Assembly (NCBI GenBank): GCA_963661535.1
Contig: CAVLCC010000006.1
Coordinates: 1-56,381 of the forward strand
Reading direction: 5' to 3'
Origin: CAVLCC01 sp963661535
GTDB taxonomy: Bacteria; Actinomycetota; Coriobacteriia; Coriobacteriales; CADBOM01
DNA length: 56,381 nucleotides
This document shows, piece by piece, positions 34,804-41,509 of this stretch. The first letter of the stretch is position 1; every line of letters starts with the position of its first letter. The position numbers and the translations under genes are program-made. The notes beneath the pieces were generated by a model. It did no database searches and was not told the origin of the DNA. It was given only the letters and a program-made list of their open reading frames with translations.

Positions 34804-34872
34804 CTATATACAAGGATGCGACAGCCCCCAAAGCCTCTGCTGCTTACATTTTTGATTTACTATCGCATCCAT
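34804..34872 (-). other. Possible 22-codon leaderless mini-ORF or small hairpin RNA
   Basis: On the minus strand the -10 box at 34886-34881 would place a start site at about 34874-34872, exactly at an ATG (34872). From there a 22-codon frame runs to TAG at 34804; it begins MDAIVN, has two Cys residues and ends SHPCI. The same bases also form a hairpin: 34870-34863 pairs with 34821-34814 (GGATGCGA and its complement), with an inner CAGC/GCTG stem. So the product could be a small peptide, a small RNA, or simply the leader of secA, whose start is 306 bases further on. No T run follows the hairpin. Confidence 0.35.
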
Positions 34873-34880
34873 TAATTAAA

Positions 34881-34886
34881 ACTATA
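34881..34886 (-). promoter_or_regulatory. -10 box (TATAGT) positioned by the phased repeat array
   Basis: TATAGT on the minus strand, starting 9 bases after the last heptamer of the repeat array (GGTTAGA at 34902-34896). No separate -35 hexamer is seen, which is usual for promoters where a SARP activator replaces that contact. Confidence 0.5.
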
Positions 34887-34895
34887 CAAACTTTA

Positions 34896-34957
34896 TCTAA
34901 CCAAATTCTTTCTAATGTCTTACCAAAATCTAAACCAAATCTAAACCGTTTCTTACC
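34896..34957 (-). promoter_or_regulatory. Six 11-bp-phased direct repeats: candidate SARP/BTAD operator
   Basis: On the minus strand six heptamers start at 34957, 34946, 34935, 34924, 34913 and 34902, exactly 11 bases apart: GGTAAGA, GTTTAGA, GTTTAGA, GGTAAGA, AGAAAGA, GGTTAGA. Positions 5-7 (AGA) are invariant. SARP regulators are known to bind heptameric direct repeats with 11-bp periodicity that end about 8 bp before the -10 box; here the distance is 9. The gene of a BTAD regulator ends 190 bases upstream on the same strand, making it the obvious candidate binder. The rest of the 581-base intergenic stretch 34567-35147 holds the -10 box and mini-ORF described separately and a 6-bp GGTGCA/TGCACC repeat near 35032; no other gene is supported. 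Confidence 0.65.
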
Positions 34958-35147
34958 TTGTAAAAAAGCATTATAAATTTCTATTGGAGATGAGTAGTTT
35001 TGCAACTATGGCATATGTTTCTTTATATAGGTGCACATTTATACAACTTTGCACCCACATATCTGCATACCTACAAACTAAATTTGTCTTGATTTATTTA
35101 TGGAACAAAAATCCTAGAATACCTAGCTATGTTTTTTTAAATCCTGC

Positions 35148-36101
35148 TCATTCTCCAGCAAGCAAACTCTCATAAATATGAATTGTCTTTTTTGAAAGAG
35201 GAATACCTAACACATTATCCAAATATCTCTTGCATACAAAAAATGTTTCCATAGCAGATGTTCTTTGGCCTGCACGCTGCTGGGCTAACATTAAAGCTTG
35301 GTATATATCTTCTCTTCCAGTTTCCATCTCCATTGCTTTTCTTGCGCACCAAAGTGCTGCTGGAATATTATTGTTCTCGAGCATTATTTTAGAAGCCATC
35401 AAAATTGAATCTATATATGTTGCTCTAAAACGATTTTTCATTCTTATTAGATATGGATCACATTTAATACCAGCCATTAAATCGCCAGAATATAATTGTT
35501 CAACTCTCATAAAGCAACGTTCTATATTTATGTTTTTAGGTGATTCAAATAAAATCTTTTTTGTTAGCTCATCAAATTCAGCAACATCTGACCATACCAA
35601 ATTTGAATCGACTTTATATAACTCTCCACGCGATACGACATAAGGTGCCTCACCATTAGAATTGCGTAGTGCGCGTTTCATTGCAGAATAAACAACATAT
35701 AAATTTCTGGTAGCCCTAGCTCTGTCCATATTTGGCCAAAGAGAATCAACAAGAATTTCTCTATTTATCTCACGACCAAACCTAAGTAAAAGATGTGCAA
35801 ATAGCAATTTGGATTTATTTTTTTGCCAAACAGAATCTGGAAGTTCTTTTCCGTTTATGCGAACCTTAAGACCACCAAATAAATTAACCTGCATTTCGGG
35901 ACATTCTATATTTTGGCATGAAGCAATATCCATTCCTGTTGCAAATTCTAGCCCATCAAATAGACTATGCATTCCACTTGCACGAACAGAATCTGCAATT
36001 TGTCTGTTCCTAGCTTCTTGATATCGCTTTTCGTTTTCTTCTAGCAAAGAGACCATAGATAAGCTGCCATAAGATGGCTGTTGAAATAAATTCTCTTCCA
36101 T
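35148..36101 (-). CDS. SARP-like transcriptional regulator with BTAD domain
   Basis: A 317-residue regulator. The first ~68 residues (QEARNRQIADSVRASG) are not part of a known domain. Residues ~70-170 form an OmpR-type winged helix (MQVNLFGGLKVRINGKEL, KSKLLFAHLLLRFGREINREILVDSLWP split around residues 88-125, ATRNLYVVYSAMKRAL recognition region). Residues ~175-317 form the bacterial transcriptional activator (BTAD) TPR domain (WSDVAEFDEL, GDLMAGIKCDPYLIRMKNR, GREDIYQALMLAQQRAG). There is no sensor or NTPase domain, so this is a short, SARP-like activator. The ATG at 36101 has only a distant GGGAG. Its probable operators are the phased repeats downstream (34896-34957) and upstream of recA (40041-40103). 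Confidence 0.85.
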   Translation of the reverse strand: MEENLFQQPSYGSLSMVSLLEENEKRYQEARNRQIADSVRASGMHSLFDGLEFATGMDIASCQNIECPEMQVNLFGGLKVRINGKELPDSVWQKNKSKLLFAHLLLRFGREINREILVDSLWPNMDRARATRNLYVVYSAMKRALRNSNGEAPYVVSRGELYKVDSNLVWSDVAEFDELTKKILFESPKNINIERCFMRVEQLYSGDLMAGIKCDPYLIRMKNRFRATYIDSILMASKIMLENNNIPAALWCARKAMEMETGREDIYQALMLAQQRAGQRTSAMETFFVCKRYLDNVLGIPLSKKTIHIYESLLAGE

Positions 36102-36642
36102 TTGATAAATCTTTCTCCCTTGTTTTTTCCTTTATTATTTTTTATAAAATGCTCAAATATGCAAGCTAAAATGCATGTATTCAAAAAATTACTTATATAT
36201 TTGCCATAGTGTTTTATACTCCAAAGCAATAAAAAACTCTAATGGCTTTTGTAGGCAAAAAAACCTTTTTAAAGCATGGATTTGAGTATGATTTGCCATG
36301 TTAGATACATGACATGCAAAAGAAAAATTTGCATGCAAAAAACTTATAATTTCTTTGCAAGCAATAAACTTTTGCAAGCTACGATATTAAACACACAAAA
36401 TCCTGCTACGCATAGCAGTGAGGTTATTGGGTAGGAGAAATACTATCAGTTTAAATCACTGCAATTCAAGAGTTTTAACAAATTTTATTTAAATTATTAG
36501 AGAGATTTTTACTAATAGTACAAAAAAATTAAGATAATAGAATATAAAAATGATGGTTATACATATCCCTGCTATATATGAATATCAATATATATTTCTG
36601 TTTAATTTAGTTATTCAAAATTTCTAGAATATATATTTATGG
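36102..36642. other. Long AT-rich intergenic stretch upstream of the BTAD regulator
   Basis: A 541-base stretch with no supported gene. It contains several copies of a TTTGCA(A/T)GC motif: 36328-36336, 36354-36362 and 36371-36379 (the last two 17 bases apart), plus related copies near 36165. A TATAAG hexamer lies on the minus strand among them near 36345. This may be the regulator's own control region. Two 60-codon frames on the minus strand have no ribosome-binding site and no family signal. Confidence 0.4.
36403..36418 (-). terminator. Short hairpin, possible terminator downstream of truA
   Basis: CTGCTA and TAGCAG form a 6-bp stem with a 4-base loop. On the minus strand it is followed by GGATTTTG, a weak T tract, about 225 bases after the truA stop. 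Confidence 0.3.
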
Positions 36643-37467
36643 CTAATCATCATTAATCTCAGAATCCAATTTATATTGAACGTGCCAAAATACTAGACCT
36701 TGCGCTGGCGCCTTTTGACCTGCTGCACGTCTATCACATGCATTTAATACATCTAGTACCCACTCAGGTTTTCTTCTTTTGCATCCCACCTCTACAAGTG
36801 TGCCAGCTAATGTTCTAATCATAGAATGCAAAAATGCATTACCAATAACTTTGATTACTATCCCTTCTTCTCCTAACAACTCTTCTTTATAAATCTCAAT
36901 TTGTTTTATATCTCGAACAGTATTTTTACCTTGCGCTGATAGAGCTACACAAAAAGATTTAAAATCATGTTCTCCAATCAAATATGAAGAAGCCTTCTTC
37001 ATTGCATCTATGTCTAGAGTTTTGCAAGACGAAACCCACCACGAAAAATCTCTAGTAAAAAGTGGTTGATGAGATCCATCTGCAATTCTGTAACGGTACT
37101 CTCTCCAATCAGCATCAAAGCGTGCCGAAAAACCAACTGGCATCTCAACAACTTTTTTTATACATATATTGTCATGAGTAAGCGCATTTAATGAACGTTT
37201 TAAGCTCTCTTGTGTGCATTTGTTAAATTCTTTATCATATAGATCAAAGCTAATTACTTGACCTTTTGCATGAACACCTGTATCTGTGCGACCAGCGCAC
37301 ACTGTATCAATATCTCTTTTAAATATTGTTTTTAGAGCATTTTCTAACTCTCCTTGTACTGTGATTAATTCATTTTGCCTAGCAAAACCGCAAAAAGGAG
37401 CTCCTAAATATGAATGCAAAACAGCAATTGTGTGTATATATTTATCTTTATTCATAATTAAATCCAT
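36643..37467 (-). CDS. truA: tRNA pseudouridine(38-40) synthase
   Basis: A 274-residue enzyme that isomerises uridines 38-40 in the anticodon stem of many tRNAs. The catalytic Asp lies in CAGRTDTGVHAKGQVISFD (about residue 60). The later motifs FDADWREYRYRI and NAFLHSMIRTLAGTLVEVG are present. The length is typical. The start could be ATG 37467 or ATG 37455; neither has a strong ribosome-binding site. It stands alone between the BTAD regulator and the divergent panD gene. In many genomes truA follows rplQ, so the isolated position is a local rearrangement. Confidence 0.92.
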   Translation of the reverse strand: MDLIMNKDKYIHTIAVLHSYLGAPFCGFARQNELITVQGELENALKTIFKRDIDTVCAGRTDTGVHAKGQVISFDLYDKEFNKCTQESLKRSLNALTHDNICIKKVVEMPVGFSARFDADWREYRYRIADGSHQPLFTRDFSWWVSSCKTLDIDAMKKASSYLIGEHDFKSFCVALSAQGKNTVRDIKQIEIYKEELLGEEGIVIKVIGNAFLHSMIRTLAGTLVEVGCKRRKPEWVLDVLNACDRRAAGQKAPAQGLVFWHVQYKLDSEINDD

Positions 37468-37529
37468 CAACTGAACATCTCATCATCACAATTTCTCAAC
37501 ATTAACAGAGTATATTATATATATGCTCA

Positions 37530-37644
37530 AGGGAATAAACTAACATACGCATGTAGGCAGCATACAGGCGAATTAAAACCCTGAAGGCAGCATACCCCCT
37601 CCTTTAAGGATGATTTGGTAATATCTCCGAATCATCCTTATTTT
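37530..37644 (+). other. Possible structured leader or small RNA upstream of panD
   Basis: The 302-base gap between truA and panD holds an 11-base direct repeat AGGCAGCATAC at 37555-37565 and 37585-37595, then CCTCCTTT (37598-37605, resembling an anti-Shine-Dalgarno sequence) and a terminator (37606-37644). No gene on the plus strand precedes the terminator, so something short must be transcribed here: either an independent small RNA or a conditionally terminated panD leader. The 5' boundary is a guess. I could not fold it confidently into the known pan motif. Confidence 0.35.
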
Positions 37645-37645
37645 T
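37606..37645 (+). terminator. Rho-independent terminator 125 bases ahead of panD
   Basis: AAGGATGATT (37606-37615) pairs perfectly with 37630-37639 across a 14-base loop and is followed by the T-rich ATTTTTCG. The stem is 10 bp. Confidence 0.7.
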
Positions 37646-37769
37646 CGTACTTATAAACATTGTATTGCCTTATAATCGATTGTCTGTGGGGTTTATATAC
37701 GACAAAAATTATACGGATAAAATTGTTAATTGATGCAATTCATAAATCAAAGAGGCTTTAGGACAAACA

Positions 37770-38120
37770 ATGTATATAAGTATACTTAAATCTAAAATTC
37801 ACCGAGCAACTGTTACCGATGCAAACGTAGAATATGTAGGCAGTATAACAATAGACTCAGAGCTTATGAAACTTTCAGGAATCCGAGAATTTGAGAAAGT
37901 TCATGTTGCAGACGTAACCAACGGTACAAGGCTCGAAACTTATGTAATTAGCGGTGAAGCTGGTAGCGGTTGTGTGTGTTTAAATGGAGCAGCTGCAAAG
38001 CTATGTAATATAGGTGACGTTGTAATCATCATGGCTTACGGTCTTATGGATGAAAATGAAGCTAACAGCCTCAAACCACAAATCGTAATAGTTGACAATA
38101 ATAACAAACCTATATCCTAA
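37770..38120 (+). CDS. panD: Aspartate 1-decarboxylase
   Basis: A 116-residue pyruvoyl enzyme that makes beta-alanine from aspartate for pantothenate and CoA synthesis. The self-cleavage site Gly-Ser lies in YVGSITIDSELM (residues 24-25 region), where Ser becomes the pyruvoyl group. The other family motifs NGTRLETYVISGEAGSG, LNGAAA and GDVVIIMAYG are present. The length is typical. An AGAGG/AGGA ribosome-binding region precedes the ATG. panB and panC are not adjacent, so in this organism the gene stands alone, preceded by an unusual leader and followed by its own terminator. Confidence 0.94.
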   Translation: MYISILKSKIHRATVTDANVEYVGSITIDSELMKLSGIREFEKVHVADVTNGTRLETYVISGEAGSGCVCLNGAAAKLCNIGDVVIIMAYGLMDENEANSLKPQIVIVDNNNKPIS

Positions 38121-38161
38121 CGCTCATATTTCTAGCACATTTGCAATCAATAGTCGTAATG

Positions 38162-38198
38162 AACCCATATCTTCTATACTTGATAATATGGGTTTTTT
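38162..38198 (+). terminator. Rho-independent terminator after panD
   Basis: AACCCATAT (38162-38170) pairs with ATATGGGTT (38186-38194), followed by a run of six T (38193-38198). It begins 41 bases after the panD stop. Confidence 0.85.
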
Positions 38199-38266
38199 AC
38201 TTCATAGCTTATATTCATGCAAATCACTTTAAAGTCTCAAACAACTCGTCGTTGACTAGCTTTTGT

Positions 38267-38827
38267 TTACATGCCATATTCTCGCAATGCTCTTGATGCC
38301 ACAGAAGATGAGTATCCTTTTGAAAGCAAATACCTATAATGTGCATCACGAATATTTTTTGAGCTTGTACGATGCGAACTGATGCACTTTATAGCCCTTT
38401 TAATTTCGCTATCATCTGAGAAAAATTCATCTGGGTATCCATCAATTTCTAAATATTCAACTCCTTTATCTTCAAGTGATTTTTCTATACGTGCTCTACC
38501 CCAACCAAGTTCTTGCTTTGACAATATGAAATTTTGTGCATATCTCTTATCATTTAAAAACCCATGTTTGCAACCAAACTCAATCGTTTTATCTATGTCT
38601 TCATCCTTAAAACCTGAAGATTTTAATTTAGTTTTCATAGACTCAACACTGTAGTCTCTCATGCTAACAAGCTTTAAGAGTTTTGCCTTACAATCTTTTT
38701 CACTAAGTTTTTTATTAGTTGGCTTTTTTGTATTAGTATGAAAAGAACTACAACCATCTAAATTGGTTTTGGATTTCTCAGATCCACCTGAAGATCCATA
38801 AACTCTTCCACTATTCACTGTCTGCAT
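38267..38827 (-). CDS. recX: Regulatory protein RecX
   Basis: A 186-residue modulator of RecA filaments. Three-helix RecX repeats are visible: KLLKLVSMRDYSVESMKTKL, FGCKHGFLNDKRYAQNFI and a final HYRYLLSKGYSSSVASRAL. About 45 polar residues rich in Ser, Asn and Lys precede the domain. The ATG at 38827 overlaps the end of recA by 17 bases; a GTG at 38818 is an alternative. The recA-recX order and overlap are classical and imply coupled expression under the same LexA-controlled promoter. Confidence 0.88.
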   Translation of the reverse strand: MQTVNSGRVYGSSGGSEKSKTNLDGCSSFHTNTKKPTNKKLSEKDCKAKLLKLVSMRDYSVESMKTKLKSSGFKDEDIDKTIEFGCKHGFLNDKRYAQNFILSKQELGWGRARIEKSLEDKGVEYLEIDGYPDEFFSDDSEIKRAIKCISSHRTSSKNIRDAHYRYLLSKGYSSSVASRALREYGM

Positions 38828-39857
38828 CTTTAGAAATCTCAAAATCTATTGGAGCTTCATCATCCGGAATAAGACCTATAGCTTTTCTCACTAGCCTATC
38901 TATCTCATCTCTTAGCTCAGGGTTTGTGCGCAAAGTTTCTTTTGCAGCTTCTCGCCCTTGTCCTAATCTCTCATCTCCATATGTATACCAAGAGCCAGAC
39001 TTTTTGGCTATATTTTCTTCAACAGCCATGTCTAAAATACAGCCCTCTTTTGAAATTCCCTCGCCATACATCAAGTCAAACTCTGCTTGTTTAAATGGAG
39101 GAGCAACCTTGTTTTTTACTATCTTGGCTCTACATCTAATTCCAACTGCCTCCGAACCCTTTTTAATTGTGTCTACACGTCTAATATCTATGCGTACAGA
39201 CGAAAAGAATTTAAGAGCACGACCTCCTGTGGTGGTCTCAGGATTGCCAAACATAACGCCAATTTTTTCGCGAAGCTGATTAATAAATATACATGTTGTA
39301 TTTGATTTTGATAAAGATCCCGCAAGTTTTCTTAAAGCTTGACTCATAAGCCTTGCTTGAGCACCTACAGTTAGGTCTCCTATCTCACCTTCAATCTCTG
39401 CTTTTGGAACAAGTGCTGCAACAGAGTCTACTACCACACAGTCTATTGCGCCTGATCTAACCAAGATGTCGCAAATCTCAAGTGCCTGCTCTCCAGTATC
39501 AGGTTGAGAGATTAACACATTATCTATGTCTACACCTATGCGTGCAGCATATCCAGGATCTAGAGCATGTTCTGCATCGATATATGCAACAGTGCCACCT
39601 GCAGCTTGCGACTCTGCAATAATTTGTAGTGCTAGGGTTGTTTTGCCACTCGACTCCGGTCCATAAACCTCAATTATTCTTCCTCGAGGAACTCCACCAA
39701 TACCCAGCGCAGCATCTAGAGGCAAAGCACCTGTTGATATAACACCTATCTCCAGATCATATCCATCTTCTCCAAGCTTCATAATTGAGCCTTTGCCAAA
39801 TCGCTTTTCGATTTGTGCTTTTGTTAGTTCTAAAACTTTGTCTTTCTCGGATTCCAT
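38811..39857 (-). CDS. recA: Recombinase RecA
   Basis: A 348-residue DNA strand-exchange ATPase for homologous recombination and SOS induction. It begins LELTKAQIEKRFGKGSIMKLG and has Walker A GPESSGKTTL (about residues 65-74), Walker B CVVVDSVAAL, the L1/L2 loop region and NQLREKIGVMFGNPETTTGG. The length is typical. AAGAGG lies a few bases before the ATG. It is transcribed from a promoter at 39985-39957 with a LexA box in the spacer, and possibly also from a second promoter behind the phased repeats at 40041-40103. recX follows in the same operon. Confidence 0.97.
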   Translation of the reverse strand: MESEKDKVLELTKAQIEKRFGKGSIMKLGEDGYDLEIGVISTGALPLDAALGIGGVPRGRIIEVYGPESSGKTTLALQIIAESQAAGGTVAYIDAEHALDPGYAARIGVDIDNVLISQPDTGEQALEICDILVRSGAIDCVVVDSVAALVPKAEIEGEIGDLTVGAQARLMSQALRKLAGSLSKSNTTCIFINQLREKIGVMFGNPETTTGGRALKFFSSVRIDIRRVDTIKKGSEAVGIRCRAKIVKNKVAPPFKQAEFDLMYGEGISKEGCILDMAVEENIAKKSGSWYTYGDERLGQGREAAKETLRTNPELRDEIDRLVRKAIGLIPDDEAPIDFEISKDADSE

Positions 39858-39956
39858 TTAAACCTCTTTCTTAGATTAAACAAATGCATAAACAAATTAT
39901 GTAACCGACTAAAAAATTTGTGCATGTTTAATACAATTTGTCTTTTTCTTTGCCTA

Positions 39957-39985
39957 AGGATAATCGAACATATGTTCGTAGTCAA
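39957..39985 (-). promoter_or_regulatory. recA promoter with LexA box in the spacer
   Basis: On the minus strand TTGACT (39985-39980), a 17-base spacer and TATCCT (39962-39957) form a good sigma-70-type promoter. The start site would lie near 39950, giving a leader of about 93 bases. Confidence 0.85.
39965..39978. promoter_or_regulatory. LexA (SOS) operator of recA
   Basis: CGAACATATGTTCG is a perfect 14-bp palindrome that matches the Gram-positive/Actinobacterial SOS box consensus CGAAC-N4-GTTCG. It lies inside the spacer of the recA promoter, so bound LexA would block RNA polymerase until DNA damage. Confidence 0.92.
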
Positions 39986-40040
39986 GAAGAAATTTTTTAA
40001 ATGTTTCTTGCTTGTCTTGCAAACAAGAATAAAGGTACAT

Positions 40041-40103
40041 AGTTACCAAAATGTATAACCAAATCTAAACAGTACTTAACTAAATTCTTACCAAATTCTA
40101 AAC
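40041..40103 (-). promoter_or_regulatory. Second phased repeat array, upstream of recA
   Basis: Read on the minus strand from 40103: GTTTAGA (40103), GGTAAGA (40092), a shifted GTTAAGT (40080), GTTTAGA (40070), GTTATAC (40059 or GGTTATA at 40060) and GGTAACT (40047). Spacings are 11, 12, 10, 10-11 and 12-13 bases. The motif is the same as in the array at 34896-34957. A TATTCT hexamer (40031-40026) follows the last unit after 9 bases, the same distance as in the first array. Transcription from it would run into recA. The remaining bases of the 395-base gap 39858-40252 hold the LexA-controlled promoter and a weak terminator; no gene is seen. Confidence 0.55.
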
Positions 40104-40118
40104 AATTGAAGCGAGGCT

Positions 40119-40143
40119 TTAAAAAAATTAAGAAGCGCTCTTA
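40119..40143 (-). terminator. Weak terminator after the pgsA-cinA fusion gene
   Basis: On the minus strand TAAGA-GCGCT-TCTTA forms a 5-bp stem followed by ATTTTTTT. It lies about 110 bases after the stop codon and just before the second repeat array. Confidence 0.35.
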
Positions 40144-40252
40144 TCGCACTAAATGCAAGCCGACCGTTATAAAACTCCCGATACGAGTCCGTAATATAAA
40201 TCCGCAGTGCAATCACTTAGTCTAACAAGCGCACAACAATAAAATAACCACA

Positions 40253-41509
40253 CTAAATAGACTTAAGCCTCTCAAAAACCAAGCCAAGAGCACAAGCAAC
40301 TGTGAGTTTGCGAACTTCTTGTCTGTCCCCACTAAAGTTCATACATTTCGTGTATGTATCTCCACAACCAGAAATTCCAAACCAAACTAGACCAGCTGGT
40401 TTTCCCTCGCTAGGACCAGGTCCTGCGACCCCACTAACAGCAATAGAGATAGCGTCAACGTGTCTGTTGCCCAGGTCATCGTTACATACAACATTTTTAA
40501 GTGCACCAACGCACATTTGCCTAACAACTTGCTCGCTTACAGCTCCATGGGTTTCCAAATCATCTCTTGAAACACCAAGTAAGTGCTCTTTTACGTCATA
40601 AGAGTAGCTAATAATTCCGCCCTCAAATACATCACTAGCACCTGGCACAGAAGCCAAAACTGAACCAATCATTCCACTTGTAAGAGACTCAGCTGTAACT
40701 AGCTTTACGTTTTTCTCGCGTGCAAGGTTAATAACTCTCCTAGCAATACTGCTAAGCTCATCGCCGTCTTCTAAATTATTAGAGGGGTTATTATACGCAT
40801 CAGATAAATCATCATTAGCACTACTAACTAAATTGCAATCAGCAGTCGAGCTGCTATCATCGCCAGCTAAAATAGTAGAAACTTCTTTGAAATACTGAAA
40901 CATCGAAAATACTGTCATTGCAAGAGCTGTAATCATCACAGCCCAAGAAAGCAAAAATACAAGCATATACATGTTGTCTGGAAGCGAAAGCACAAATGCA
41001 CTGCGTTTGATTATGAACATTAGCACAGCAACAAGTGTTAGAGCCGTCTTTATTTTACCAGACATTCTTGCAGCTACAACCACTCCTTCAGTAGCTGCAA
41101 GCATGCGCAGTCCCGATACAATAAATTCTCTTGTGATGATTATTAGCGCGACCCAACTAGGCAGATCCCCTAGTTCAACTAGCGCAAGCAATGCTGCTGC
41201 AACCAAGACCTTATCGGCTATAGGGTCCAAGAACTTTCCCAGGGCAGTTATTTGATTTCTGGAACGTGCTATGTATCCATCAATGCCATCTGTTAGAGCC
41301 AAAACCGCATATACTGCGGCTGCTACCCAAGGTTTCACAGCAATATCAAGATATTGTAAATCCTGAATTGAACCTACAGATGGGTCAATAAACCACTCAG
41401 GCCAGGGAGCCAAAAGGGCAATCACAAATAAAGGAATGAATACAATCCTCGTGATAGTAATTAGATTAGCTGTTGTTTTCCATTCGTTTTTAAAATCTGG
41501 ATTTGACAT
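40253..41509 (-). CDS. PgsA-CinA fusion: CDP-DAG-glycerol-3-phosphate phosphatidyltransferase with NMN deamidase domain
   Basis: One 418-residue frame joins two enzymes. Residues ~10-215 form a membrane phosphatidylglycerophosphate synthase with the CDP-alcohol phosphotransferase motif (DGIDGYIARSR...GKFLDPIAD, about residues 74-98) and several membrane segments; it makes the precursor of phosphatidylglycerol. A linker (about 218-262) rich in Asp, Ser and Asn follows. Residues ~265-418 are the C-terminal CinA (PncC) domain (VTAESLTSGMIGS, GGIISYSYDVKEHLLGV, SGVAGPGPSEGKPAGLVWFG), which deamidates nicotinamide mononucleotide. The N-terminal CinA domain is absent. The ATG follows the rimO stop directly. 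Neighbouring pgsA and cinA genes upstream of recA are common; a single-frame fusion is unusual. Confidence 0.87.
   Translation of the reverse strand: MSNPDFKNEWKTTANLITITRIVFIPLFVIALLAPWPEWFIDPSVGSIQDLQYLDIAVKPWVAAAVYAVLALTDGIDGYIARSRNQITALGKFLDPIADKVLVAAALLALVELGDLPSWVALIIITREFIVSGLRMLAATEGVVVAARMSGKIKTALTLVAVLMFIIKRSAFVLSLPDNMYMLVFLLSWAVMITALAMTVFSMFQYFKEVSTILAGDDSSSTADCNLVSSANDDLSDAYNNPSNNLEDGDELSSIARRVINLAREKNVKLVTAESLTSGMIGSVLASVPGASDVFEGGIISYSYDVKEHLLGVSRDDLETHGAVSEQVVRQMCVGALKNVVCNDDLGNRHVDAISIAVSGVAGPGPSEGKPAGLVWFGISGCGDTYTKCMNFSGDRQEVRKLTVACALGLVFERLKSI

Noticed and set aside
34984..35175. 63-codon ORF on the plus strand near the phased array
   Set aside because: The GGAG lies directly against the ATG, the frame runs into the end of the BTAD gene on the other strand, and the array's spacing points to the minus strand.
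36189..36377. 62-codon ORF on the minus strand upstream of the BTAD gene
   Set aside because: There is no ribosome-binding site, the sequence is AT-rich with a chance-like composition, and no family is recognised.
37555..37605. 4.5S/SRP RNA or tRNA gene upstream of panD
   Set aside because: The AAGGCAGCA resembles part of the SRP domain IV loop, but the matching 5' strand and GGAA-type loop are missing; no cloverleaf or T-loop can be drawn.
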